Position numbers and translations under genes: made by a program. From the NCBI RefSeq assembly GCF_021395205.1, contig NZ_JAJVCS010000004.1, positions 124,001 to 188,000 on the forward strand: a stretch of DNA of 64,000 nt, in the 5' to 3' direction. Under the pieces are notes generated by a model. It did no database searches and was not told the origin of the DNA. It worked only from the letters and a program-made list of their open reading frames with translations. The stretch's first letter is position 1. Each line of letters opens with the position of its first letter. Shown in pieces: positions 9,323 to 16,519 of this stretch. This DNA comes from Polynucleobacter sp. IMCC 30228. Its GTDB lineage: Bacteria > Pseudomonadota > Gammaproteobacteria > Burkholderiales > Burkholderiaceae.

Positions 9323-10267
9323 GTGATGTTATTTACTCCAGCTGAAACTAAAGTATTAATTATTGGCGGCGGCACGATGGGCGCTGATGTGGCAACCGTA
9401 TTTGCCCGCGGTGGCTGTGCTACGCAAGTATGTGAACTCACCACCGAACGCCGTGCAGCTTTACCTACTTACTTTGCTAATCAAATGATCGAGTTGGGCT
9501 ACGAGCAGCGCATCCATCTTTTGACGACAGCAGGCTCGTTGAATGACGTCGATTGGTCTGAAGTCGATTTAGTCGTTGAGTGTATTCCCGAGCGCTTAGA
9601 TATTAAACAAGCCTTATTTATTGAATTAGAAAAACGCGCTAAAGCTGAAACAGTCTTAGCGAGCAATAGCTCAAGCTTTCCAATTAGCGCGATCTGTACA
9701 GATTTAAAAACGCAAGCTCGTATGATTGGACTGCATTTTTTTATGCCAGCGCATTTGGTGCCCTGTGTCGAAGTTGTTTATGGTCCAAAAACGTCACCAC
9801 TTGTCGGCGAAAGTCTGTCACGCCTCATGACGGCATGCGGCATGGTGCCAGTGAGGGTAAAAAAAGATTTACCTGGTTTTTTAGCCAACCGGCTGCAACA
9901 TGCTTTATCACGCGAAGCCTTTTGGATGGTGGATGAAGGTATTGCAAGTTTGGAGGATATTGATAAAGCGGTGCGCTTTGGCTTTGGCTTTCGTTATTTA
10001 GCTGCTGGCCCCGTGTTACAGCGTGATCATGCCGGCCTTGATATTCATGCCGCTGCAGGCGCGAGCATTTATCCATCGCTTAACAATTCTCCACAAATTG
10101 CGCAATGCTTAGCAGAGCCTGCAGCCCATGGCAAATTGGGCATGAAAACCGGTGAGGGGTTTTTTCAATGGACGCCAGAAACGATTCGAGCAGAGCGAGA
10201 GCGCTATAACAATCTTTTAAGGGCTAGCTTGCAATTAATTCAAAAAGAATTACCTGAAATTAAATAA
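9323..10267 (+). CDS. 3-hydroxyacyl-CoA dehydrogenase-family NAD-dependent oxidoreductase
   Basis: This 314-residue protein has an N-terminal NAD fold (VLIIGGGTMGADVATVFARG, residues ~11-30), the ASNSSSFPIS loop near 113, the catalytic histidine region MIGLHFFMPAHLVPCVEVV, and a C-terminal helical domain with KTGEGFFQW. It matches short-chain L-3-hydroxyacyl-CoA dehydrogenases and the related L-gulonate/carnitine dehydrogenase branch. It is co-transcribed with the IlvD-family dehydratase (translation signals overlap). In this setting a hydroxy-acid oxidation in a sugar-acid pathway is more likely than beta-oxidation; substrate assignment is uncertain. Confidence 0.85.
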   Translation: MMLFTPAETKVLIIGGGTMGADVATVFARGGCATQVCELTTERRAALPTYFANQMIELGYEQRIHLLTTAGSLNDVDWSEVDLVVECIPERLDIKQALFIELEKRAKAETVLASNSSSFPISAICTDLKTQARMIGLHFFMPAHLVPCVEVVYGPKTSPLVGESLSRLMTACGMVPVRVKKDLPGFLANRLQHALSREAFWMVDEGIASLEDIDKAVRFGFGFRYLAAGPVLQRDHAGLDIHAAAGASIYPSLNNSPQIAQCLAEPAAHGKLGMKTGEGFFQWTPETIRAERERYNNLLRASLQLIQKELPEIK

Positions 10268-10274
10268 ATTATTT

Positions 10275-11480
10275 TTAAGATAAATCGGCAATATGTAAGC
10301 GGCGCAATTGTGGGGCAAGATAGTAAGTGCAGGTTACCACTGCAATTGTGGCAATTCCGCCAAAAATAATTGAGGGCACTAGACCCATTAAGCTGGCAGC
10401 AATGCCTGATTCGAGTGCGCCGAGTTCATTCGAAGAGCCAATAAAAATACCGTTGATAGCACTGACTCTGCCACGCATTTGATCCGGGGTAGTGAGCTGC
10501 ATAATCGAACCGCGAATGACCACCGATACTGAGTCACAGCAGCCCGATAGCATTAAGAAGCTTGCCGCTACCCATAACTCAGTCGACAGCCCAAAGCCAA
10601 CAATGGCCAAGCCAAAGCCCGCAACCGACATTAATAAATAACGGCCCGAGTTATATAGCATGGGTTTGCGAGCCAAGATAACGCCTGTAATCACTGCCGC
10701 GAGTGCGGGTGAGGCACGTAAAATACCTAAAGTTTCTGGTCCAGCATGTAAAACTTCTTTCACAAAAGCTGGCAAGATTGACACCGCACCCCCCAGCAAA
10801 ACTGCAAACATATCGAGGGCCATTGTCGCTAAAATTAACTCGTGCTTACGAACATAATTAAAGCCCTCTAAAAAACTCGTAAAAAAATGAGCCCTTACCG
10901 TGCTGAGCTGCGGTTTTTGCGCTTGAATAAGCCAAGCACCATACAAGCCGACTCCAGCGCAGAGTCCAGCTAGACAATAAGTCCACGATAGACCAGCAAA
11001 GCCAATGAGTAGGCCGCCGATACCGGGCCCCGCAACCACACAAATTTGAAATACCGAAGAAGCGAGCGCGGTGTAGCGGGTGAGTTCTGCACGCGGAATA
11101 ATTTGGCCAAAGATGGCCGTATACGAGGGGCGCATCAGCGCTCTACCGATACCTAGAAAGGCAACTGCCGTATAAATAAGGGGTACTGGTGGACTCATTA
11201 AATTGAGCGCAATAGCCACCAGAAAAAAGGCTACACCGATATGAATAGAGCAGGCAATGGCCGCAATCAAACGTCGCGAGTAGGTATCGACTGCGTGACC
11301 TGAGTAAAGCGCAAAAGCAAAGTAGGGTACTAGCTCCGCTAAGCCAACTAACCCCAGTGACACCACGCTATTCGTTAGCTCATAAATATGCCAACCCACT
11401 GCAACCATGATAATTTGGTAGTTGAGGGTGACGCCTATGCGGTAGATTAAAAGCGTTTGAAAAGCTTGGCGAGTGGACAT
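10275..11480 (-). CDS. MFS transporter (EntS-like, MFS_3 family)
   Basis: This 401-residue protein has about 12 membrane helices, a loop after TM2 with the MFS-type GHAVDTYSRR motif, and a cytoplasmic DQMRGRVSAI segment in the C-terminal half, as in the enterobactin-exporter-like MFS_3 branch. The longer frame would start at 11552 and overlap the M50 protease gene by 64 bases. ATG 11480 (MSTRQAFQTLL) is preferred because it lies seven bases after the protease stop, with GGAG upstream, and puts TM1 near the N-terminus. It is probably co-transcribed with the protease. The cargo is unknown. Confidence 0.88.
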   Translation of the reverse strand: MSTRQAFQTLLIYRIGVTLNYQIIMVAVGWHIYELTNSVVSLGLVGLAELVPYFAFALYSGHAVDTYSRRLIAAIACSIHIGVAFFLVAIALNLMSPPVPLIYTAVAFLGIGRALMRPSYTAIFGQIIPRAELTRYTALASSVFQICVVAGPGIGGLLIGFAGLSWTYCLAGLCAGVGLYGAWLIQAQKPQLSTVRAHFFTSFLEGFNYVRKHELILATMALDMFAVLLGGAVSILPAFVKEVLHAGPETLGILRASPALAAVITGVILARKPMLYNSGRYLLMSVAGFGLAIVGFGLSTELWVAASFLMLSGCCDSVSVVIRGSIMQLTTPDQMRGRVSAINGIFIGSSNELGALESGIAASLMGLVPSIIFGGIATIAVVTCTYYLAPQLRRLHIADLS

Positions 11481-11487
11481 CTCGAGT

Positions 11488-12156
11488 TTATGCTCCAAAG
11501 AGGAGTCGTAGCGGCGAAGTAATGAGGGTGAGCAACCAAATAAAAAAAGCACTGAGCGGCTGCATCCACCAAGTGGTAATGAAACCGGTGAAAGCTAAAC
11601 CGAGCACAATAAAAAATCCCCAGGGCTCTATTTTTCCTAAAGCAATGGATTGACGCACGGGTAAGAGGCCAGACAAAATTCGGCCACCGTCTAATGGTGG
11701 CAAGGGAAATAAATTGAACACTAGCAAGCCAATATTCCAGAGCACCCCTGCTTTAGCCATGGAAATAAAAAAAGTCTCATCGATACCGAATCCTTGCAAG
11801 GTAATCCAGAGAAAGGCCCAGACGATGGCTTGGATAAAATTCGAGCCGGGGCCAGCCAAAGCAACCCAAATCATATCGATTTTGGGGTTACGTAAATGGT
11901 CAAAGCGAACAGGTACTGGTTTCGCGTAACCAATTAAAAACGAAGACCCCATTAAAATAAGTGCTAAGGGGATTAAGATGGTGCCCACCAAGTCGATGTG
12001 CTTGGCTGGGTTAAGGGTCACTCGGCCTAGCATGTATGCCGTGTTGTCGCCAAAACGCTTAGCCGCATAACCATGGGCTGCCTCATGTATGGTAATGGCA
12101 AAAATGAGCGGAATTGCATTAATGGCGACAGCTTGGATAGAATAGTCAGTAATCAT
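11488..12156 (-). CDS. Site-2 protease family (M50, YwhC-like) zinc metalloprotease
   Basis: The protein is 222 residues from ATG 12156 (MITDYSIQAVAINAIPLIF). It has the zinc-binding HEAAH motif near residue 25 in the first membrane helix and the second metal motif FNLFPLPPLDGGRIL near 160, plus WVALAGPGSNF. This is the short M50 type with no PDZ domain, found in many Burkholderiales, acting within the membrane; its substrate is unknown. An upstream in-frame extension to 12330 is open but is an antisense shadow of a small plus-strand gene, is Pro/Gly-rich and has no family match, so it was dropped. The MFS gene follows after seven bases. Confidence 0.9.
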   Translation of the reverse strand: MITDYSIQAVAINAIPLIFAITIHEAAHGYAAKRFGDNTAYMLGRVTLNPAKHIDLVGTILIPLALILMGSSFLIGYAKPVPVRFDHLRNPKIDMIWVALAGPGSNFIQAIVWAFLWITLQGFGIDETFFISMAKAGVLWNIGLLVFNLFPLPPLDGGRILSGLLPVRQSIALGKIEPWGFFIVLGLAFTGFITTWWMQPLSAFFIWLLTLITSPLRLLFGA

Positions 12157-12184
12157 GACAATATGATATCGATAGGAGCAAATT

Positions 12185-12349
12185 GTGACGGAAGAAAAGA
12201 AACCAGCAAGTAAGAATCCAGCCAAGCCAGCGGCGGGTAAACCCCCGGCACGTCCTGTAGCGAAAGGCCCACAGAGCTTAGGCGGGCGTCCGCAGGCAGG
12301 CTTTGGTGGCGGCAAGGGCATGATGCGCAAGGCTGGCCGTGGGCGTTAA
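12185..12349 (+). CDS. Small basic Lys/Ala/Pro-rich protein, 54 aa, hypothetical
   Basis: A GTG at 12185 is preceded at good spacing by the ribosome site AGGAGC, and the frame runs 54 codons to TAA at 12347. The product is strongly basic: residues 1-30 are rich in Lys, Pro and Ala (TEEKKPASKNPAKPAAGKPP) and the C-terminus is Gly/Arg-rich (GFGGGKGMMRKAGRGR). Such composition suggests a disordered nucleic-acid-binding protein, somewhat like histone H1-type bacterial proteins, but no domain is recognised. Its start codon is only 28 bases from that of the divergent M50 protease, so the two share a tiny promoter region. Confidence 0.6.
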   Translation: MTEEKKPASKNPAKPAAGKPPARPVAKGPQSLGGRPQAGFGGGKGMMRKAGRGR

Positions 12350-12443
12350 GAATCACGAAGCGAGGCGCTTAGGTGGCAGAAGTAGGAGCTTGGCTTCTGA
12401 ATAGGGGATAATTCAAATATGAGGAATGCACTAGGGGATCAAA

Positions 12444-12581
12444 ATGAATGAATGGCATGGTGAGGAAAAATCGGCAATTAATCGTAAGATTATTGTTTTA
12501 GTTGTAATGCTTGCGGTAGCAACGAGCTTGGCTATTTTGTTTGCGATTACTGCTGCCCATATTGGATACGTTTTTAGATAA
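12444..12581 (+). CDS. Single-pass small membrane protein, 45 aa, hypothetical
   Basis: An ATG at 12444 with GGGGATC seven to ten bases upstream opens a 45-codon frame ending at TAA 12579. The product has a charged N-terminus (MNEWHGEEKSAINRK) followed by one clear membrane helix (IIVLVVMLAVATSLAILFA) and a short tail ending GYVFR. It resembles the many single-helix small proteins of bacterial inner membranes; no family was recognised. The stop lies just upstream of the dioxygenase-family coding region, so the two may be co-transcribed. Evidence is the coding pattern and the ribosome site only. Confidence 0.55.
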   Translation: MNEWHGEEKSAINRKIIVLVVMLAVATSLAILFAITAAHIGYVFR

Positions 12582-12634
12582 ACGTTAACCGTATACAGTT
12601 ACAACCCCTTGTTTTTCTTGGCCATGGAAGCCCT

Positions 12635-13372
12635 ATGTATGCGCTTGAGGCTAATCGGCATACCAAAGCTTGGGCCGAATTAGGAAAAAATCTCCCTCGT
12701 CCCGACGCGATTTTAGTCATTTCAGCCCATTGGTTAACCCGCGGCGTTTGGGCTACCGCAATGCAAATGCCCCAAACAATTCATGATTTTGGTGGCTTTC
12801 CAGATGCCCTATTTCAGTTGCAGTACCCTGCTCCTGGCAGCCCTAATTTAGCGCAACGGGTAAAAACCTTATTAGCACCGCTGACCGCAGTGGTTTTAGA
12901 AGAAAATGAATGGGGTATCGATCACGGTGCTTGGTCGGTACTGCGCTACCTCTATCCTGCAGCCGATATACCAGTAGTGCAAATGAGTTTAAATGGCGGC
13001 TTAGACGCGCAAGGCCATTACGATTTAGCTCGTCAATTAGCCCCCCTGCGAGCAGAAAATATTTTAATTCTGGCGAGTGGCAATGTAGTTCATAACCTAC
13101 GCCTCATTCATTGGCAGGCAGATGCTACCCCTTATCCTTGGGCTCTGGAGTTTAATCATTTCTTTTTACAGGCGTTGCAAGCAAACCAGTATCAGGCTTT
13201 AATTGACTACGAAAGTCTTGGTGAGGCGGCCCGCTTAGCGATTCCAACACCTGAGCATTATTGGCCGGCACTTTATCCGCTAGCTTTACAGCAGCCAGGT
13301 GAAAAAGTTACTGTCATTACTGATGGAATTGAAATGAGCTCAATTAGTATGTTGAGCTTCATCATCCACTAG
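12635..13372 (+). CDS. DODA-type (YgiD-like) extradiol aromatic ring-opening dioxygenase; start codon anomalous
   Basis: The product belongs to the class III, LigB-like DODA/YgiD family. Visible family motifs are ILVISAHW, YPAPGSP, EWGIDHGAWSVL and LASGNVVHNLR, containing histidines expected to bind the metal. The first ATG is 12635, but the conserved N-terminal block FLGHGSPM, including an expected metal-ligand histidine, is encoded in frame upstream of it (12593-12637). Back to the in-frame TAG at 12575 there is no ATG, GTG or TTG; ATA at 12593 stands where family members begin (x-QLQPLVFLGHGSPM). Either a non-standard start is used or a start codon was mutated. The conservative start is given here. 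Confidence 0.8.
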   Translation: MYALEANRHTKAWAELGKNLPRPDAILVISAHWLTRGVWATAMQMPQTIHDFGGFPDALFQLQYPAPGSPNLAQRVKTLLAPLTAVVLEENEWGIDHGAWSVLRYLYPAADIPVVQMSLNGGLDAQGHYDLARQLAPLRAENILILASGNVVHNLRLIHWQADATPYPWALEFNHFFLQALQANQYQALIDYESLGEAARLAIPTPEHYWPALYPLALQQPGEKVTVITDGIEMSSISMLSFIIH

Positions 13373-13408
13373 GACCCCTATTTTTTGACCCTAGTGGCTG
13401 TCCCAAAT

Positions 13409-14407
13409 TTATTCAGGCTTGATGTTATGAGCCTTTACTACTGCACTCCACTTAGCCGCTTCTGCTTTAATCAGTGCTGCAAAGTCTGCCGGTGTACCAC
13501 CGCCAATTTCATTACCTTGCGCAAGCATCAATTCACGAAACTGGGGATCTTTTAATGCTTCGTTGGCCACTGCATTGAGTTTATCAATAATTGCTTTGGG
13601 TGTGCCTTTGGGGGCGACCAAACCTTGCCAATTGAGCACCTCAACTTTGGGGTAGCCAAGCTCGGTGAAGCTGGGGATATTAGGCAACAAGGGTGAACGT
13701 TTTTTGCTGGTAATAGCCAAGGCGCGTAATTTATCGCCTTTAATGCTTGGCATGGCTGAATACATTTGATCAAACATCATATCAACATTACCCGCCATTA
13801 AATCGGTTAGACCTGCAGACCCACTTTTATAAGGTACATGAATCATTGTTATACCGGCGCTATCCATAAATACTTCAGCTGAAAGTTGGTGGCTACCACC
13901 GATACCCCCAGAAGAAAAAGTCAGAACACCAGGCTTTGCTTTAGCCGCAGCAACAATATCTTGCACAGTTTTATAGGGCGATTTAGGATTAACCACTAAA
14001 ACTAAAGGCCCTTTTTCGATTAATACAATCGGTACGAGATCGGCTTCAGGATCGTAGCGTAAATTACCAAATAAACTTTTATTAACGGCTAGGGGGGCAA
14101 AATTCCCCATGCCGATGGTGTACCCATCTGGCGCAGCCCGGGCAATAAATTCGGTACCAATATTACCGCCAGCACCAGCTTTATTTTCCACGATGATGCT
14201 TTGCTTCAAAATTGCGCTCATGCGCAGGGCAATTTGACGGCTACGTGAATCTGCACCGCCACCAGCACCATAAGGCACGATGAAATTAATCGGCTTAGTG
14301 GGATAGTCTGCTTGTGCATGACTAAGGCTGATATTGCAACTAGCACCGATTAAGCCCAGCGCAATGAAGGCAATTCGAACCCAAGGTAAATTGTTTAGTT
14401 TAGACAT
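13409..14407 (-). CDS. Bug-family (TctC-type) tripartite tricarboxylate receptor
   Basis: This 332-residue periplasmic receptor has a signal peptide ending near SHA-QA, then the Bug hallmark PTKPINFIVPYGAGGGADS, the VENKAGAGGNIG segment and MIHVPYKSGSAGLTDLMAG in the middle. Bug proteins bind small carboxylates or amides and work with TctAB permeases, none of which is in this window. ATG 14407 is chosen because GGAG lies six bases before it; the GTG at 14419 would place that site inside the gene. It lies just before two ChrA-family genes on the same strand, with a 60-base gap. Confidence 0.92.
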   Translation of the reverse strand: MSKLNNLPWVRIAFIALGLIGASCNISLSHAQADYPTKPINFIVPYGAGGGADSRSRQIALRMSAILKQSIIVENKAGAGGNIGTEFIARAAPDGYTIGMGNFAPLAVNKSLFGNLRYDPEADLVPIVLIEKGPLVLVVNPKSPYKTVQDIVAAAKAKPGVLTFSSGGIGGSHQLSAEVFMDSAGITMIHVPYKSGSAGLTDLMAGNVDMMFDQMYSAMPSIKGDKLRALAITSKKRSPLLPNIPSFTELGYPKVEVLNWQGLVAPKGTPKAIIDKLNAVANEALKDPQFRELMLAQGNEIGGGTPADFAALIKAEAAKWSAVVKAHNIKPE

Positions 14408-14466
14408 GTCATGCTCCACGTTTTGAAGGAATTGAGATTAGTACGTTCAAGTGAAATAGGAATAAC

Positions 14467-14988
14467 TTAAATAATACCGAATAAACCGCATAGGGCGCCC
14501 AGCAAAATAAGCCATAAGGGGTGCCAAGGCGTTAGCAGCATGATAGCAAGGGTGCCCAGAGTAATGACATAAGCTACGACCCCATGATTAATTTGCCAGG
14601 ATATTTGCCACGCGGAAGCAAGCACTAAACCAATTGCGAGGGCCGCCGCCGCATACTGAATAGCTTGCTGATGTTGCACATTTTTCATACTCTGAATATA
14701 GCGTTGTAACCAGAAAATAAGAATAGAAGAGGGCCAAGCAATAGCCAGAGTCGCCACTAAGGCTCCAAATACGCCGTAAACATGCCAACCAATTAAGGTG
14801 ACAGTCATAAAGTTAGGGCCTGGGGCTGCTTGTGCAATGGCAAAATAGTTGGCAAAGGTTTGGGCATCAATCCAATGCTCTTGGTTGACTGATATATCGT
14901 AGAGCACGGGTAGTAAGGCATTGACGCCGCCAAAGGCAATTAAAGAAAAAGCCGAGAATTGAAGAAATAGACCGAGAAGGACGCTCAT
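14467..14988 (-). CDS. Chromate transporter family half-protein (ChrA domain, second of pair)
   Basis: This 173-residue membrane protein has about five to six helices and is one CHR (chromate ion transporter) domain. The conserved motif AIAQAAPGPNFMTVTLIGW (~50-70) fits the family signature with its PGPN core. It overlaps the preceding CHR half-gene by four bases (ATGA), the usual arrangement of short-chain CHR pairs that form a heteromeric transporter. The family is best known for chromate efflux, but many pairs outside resistance loci have unknown anion substrates; here the neighbours are carboxylate-metabolism genes, so chromate specificity should not be assumed. Confidence 0.88.
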   Translation of the reverse strand: MSVLLGLFLQFSAFSLIAFGGVNALLPVLYDISVNQEHWIDAQTFANYFAIAQAAPGPNFMTVTLIGWHVYGVFGALVATLAIAWPSSILIFWLQRYIQSMKNVQHQQAIQYAAAALAIGLVLASAWQISWQINHGVVAYVITLGTLAIMLLTPWHPLWLILLGALCGLFGII

Positions 14989-15524
14989 GGTTGCTTAACC
15001 TTACCCCACGCGAGCCACAAGCCCAGCGGCAGAGCGATAAGTACCACCCAGCCAAGCGCTAAGTGAAATACGGTTGCTGCGACAAACGTGACTGCTACCA
15101 CAATGAACATCAGCGGATAGTGAAATTCATCGCGCATCATTTTGAAGCCAGTGGCGGCAATTAACCCTACGCCAACTGCAGAGATGCCACGCAAGACGCC
15201 TTGGACTGCAGTCAGGTAGCCGTACCGATCATAGAGTGCCGCTAACACCAATACCAAGCTGATTGGACCCAGCATCAAGCCTGCTACTGCGGCAATAGCA
15301 CCTTTGACACCAGCAAAGCGTGAACCAATGCAAACGGCTAAATTCATAATATTAGGCCCAGGCACGATTTGACATATACCTAATATGGCGTTGAACTCAT
15401 GCGCGGTTAACCATTTATTTTGTTCAACAACAGTCCTGCGCGCCCAAGGTAGCACGCCGCCAAAGCCCGATAATCCAATTTTGGTAAAGCCAATAAATAG
15501 TTGTTTGGGACTGACTGATTTCAA
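14985..15524 (-). CDS. Chromate transporter family half-protein (ChrA domain, first of pair)
   Basis: This 179-residue CHR-domain protein begins with a short cytoplasmic segment and FTKIGLSGFGGVLPWARR (~14-31), the typical N-terminal CHR motif, followed by EFNAILGICQIVPGPNIMNLAV with the PGPN signature. It is translationally coupled to the second half downstream. It starts one base after the stop of the upstream D-2-hydroxyacid dehydrogenase gene, so it looks like part of the same leftward operon. The pairing of two half-length proteins replaces the single long ChrA seen in other proteobacteria. Confidence 0.88.
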   Translation of the reverse strand: MKSVSPKQLFIGFTKIGLSGFGGVLPWARRTVVEQNKWLTAHEFNAILGICQIVPGPNIMNLAVCIGSRFAGVKGAIAAVAGLMLGPISLVLVLAALYDRYGYLTAVQGVLRGISAVGVGLIAATGFKMMRDEFHYPLMFIVVAVTFVAATVFHLALGWVVLIALPLGLWLAWGKVKQP

Positions 15525-15525
15525 G

Positions 15526-16506
15526 TTAAGGCTTAAATGGATGCGGTAGGGGTTTGTTATCGAGCCAGGCCATTAAGGTTTGCGTGATGCCGTCAGCAAA
15601 GGCGGCAAAAATAGGTTCGGCAATAAAGCCTAAGTGGGGCGTAACTAATAAATTGGGGGTTTTACGCAAAGGATCACCAATAGGTAGTGGTTCAAGATCA
15701 AATACATCGATTGCGGCTTGACCTGGGTGACCGTAAGCCAAGGCCGCAGGCAGGGCTTGCATATCAATTAAGCTAGCGCGCGAGGTGTTCACCAGAATGG
15801 CATCGGATCGCATCAGAGCTAATTTTTCCGCGTTGATTAAACCTTTGGTATGAGGCCCAGCTACTAAATGCAGGCTGACGACTTTTGCGGTACTAAGTAG
15901 CTCATCAAGAGTGACAGATTTTGTGTTCTCAGCTGCTGCGCGCTCTACAGTCATGCGTGGGCTCCAAGTGACCACTTCCATGCCAAAGGCTTGGCCGACG
16001 CGGGCTACTCGACTACCAATCGCACCTAAACCAATAATGCCCAAGCGTTCGCCACTCAGCATTGGCAGAACAGATAGTGCGTCACGCCAGCCACCTTGGA
16101 CGATTAACTGATTTTGTTCAAGTAGGCGTTTAGAAGCACCCAAAATTAAAGCCCAAGTTAATTCGGCAGTAGTTTCTTTTGATGGTCCACCAGGGGAACA
16201 AGCCATAGGAATATTGCGCTCGACTAGCGCAGTAGCTTCAAGAGTGCCATTACGCTCGCCAGTAAACATCAAAAATTTGAGTTTATTTAAGCGCTTGAGG
16301 AGGGCTTTATTTAAGGGCGCACGGTCGCGCACAATCGCAATGGCATCAGCATCTTTAATTACCTCAAAGAGCGCCTCATCGCGAAGCGGTTGATGATGGA
16401 AGCTTAGATTCGCACGTTGTTCAAGTGCATCCCAATTTGAGAAACGGCGAATGGCTTGCTCATAGTCACCTAGAATGACGATATTTGGACGCGTTTTCAT
16501 CTGCAT
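15526..16506 (-). CDS. D-2-hydroxyacid dehydrogenase family protein
   Basis: This 326-residue NAD-dependent dehydrogenase has the Rossmann motif LGIIGLGAIGSRVARVGQAFG (~150-170, variant GxGxxG) and the triad Arg (NTSRASLID), Glu (DVFDLEPLP) and His (LVTPHLGF). It differs clearly from the other D-2-hydroxyacid dehydrogenase of this window, so they serve different substrates. GAGG lies four bases before the first ATG; a second ATG two codons later is possible. The gene follows the MmgE/PrpD gene by 13 bases and precedes the CHR pair, forming one leftward operon with a Bug receptor at its head. Confidence 0.9.
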   Translation of the reverse strand: MQMKTRPNIVILGDYEQAIRRFSNWDALEQRANLSFHHQPLRDEALFEVIKDADAIAIVRDRAPLNKALLKRLNKLKFLMFTGERNGTLEATALVERNIPMACSPGGPSKETTAELTWALILGASKRLLEQNQLIVQGGWRDALSVLPMLSGERLGIIGLGAIGSRVARVGQAFGMEVVTWSPRMTVERAAAENTKSVTLDELLSTAKVVSLHLVAGPHTKGLINAEKLALMRSDAILVNTSRASLIDMQALPAALAYGHPGQAAIDVFDLEPLPIGDPLRKTPNLLVTPHLGFIAEPIFAAFADGITQTLMAWLDNKPLPHPFKP

Positions 16507-16519
16507 ATTTCCTCTAGTG

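Noticed and set aside
12157..12330. N-terminal extension of the M50 protease frame
   Set aside because: It is the antisense of the 54-aa basic gene, Pro/Gly-rich, and not part of the protease family; the family start is at 12156.
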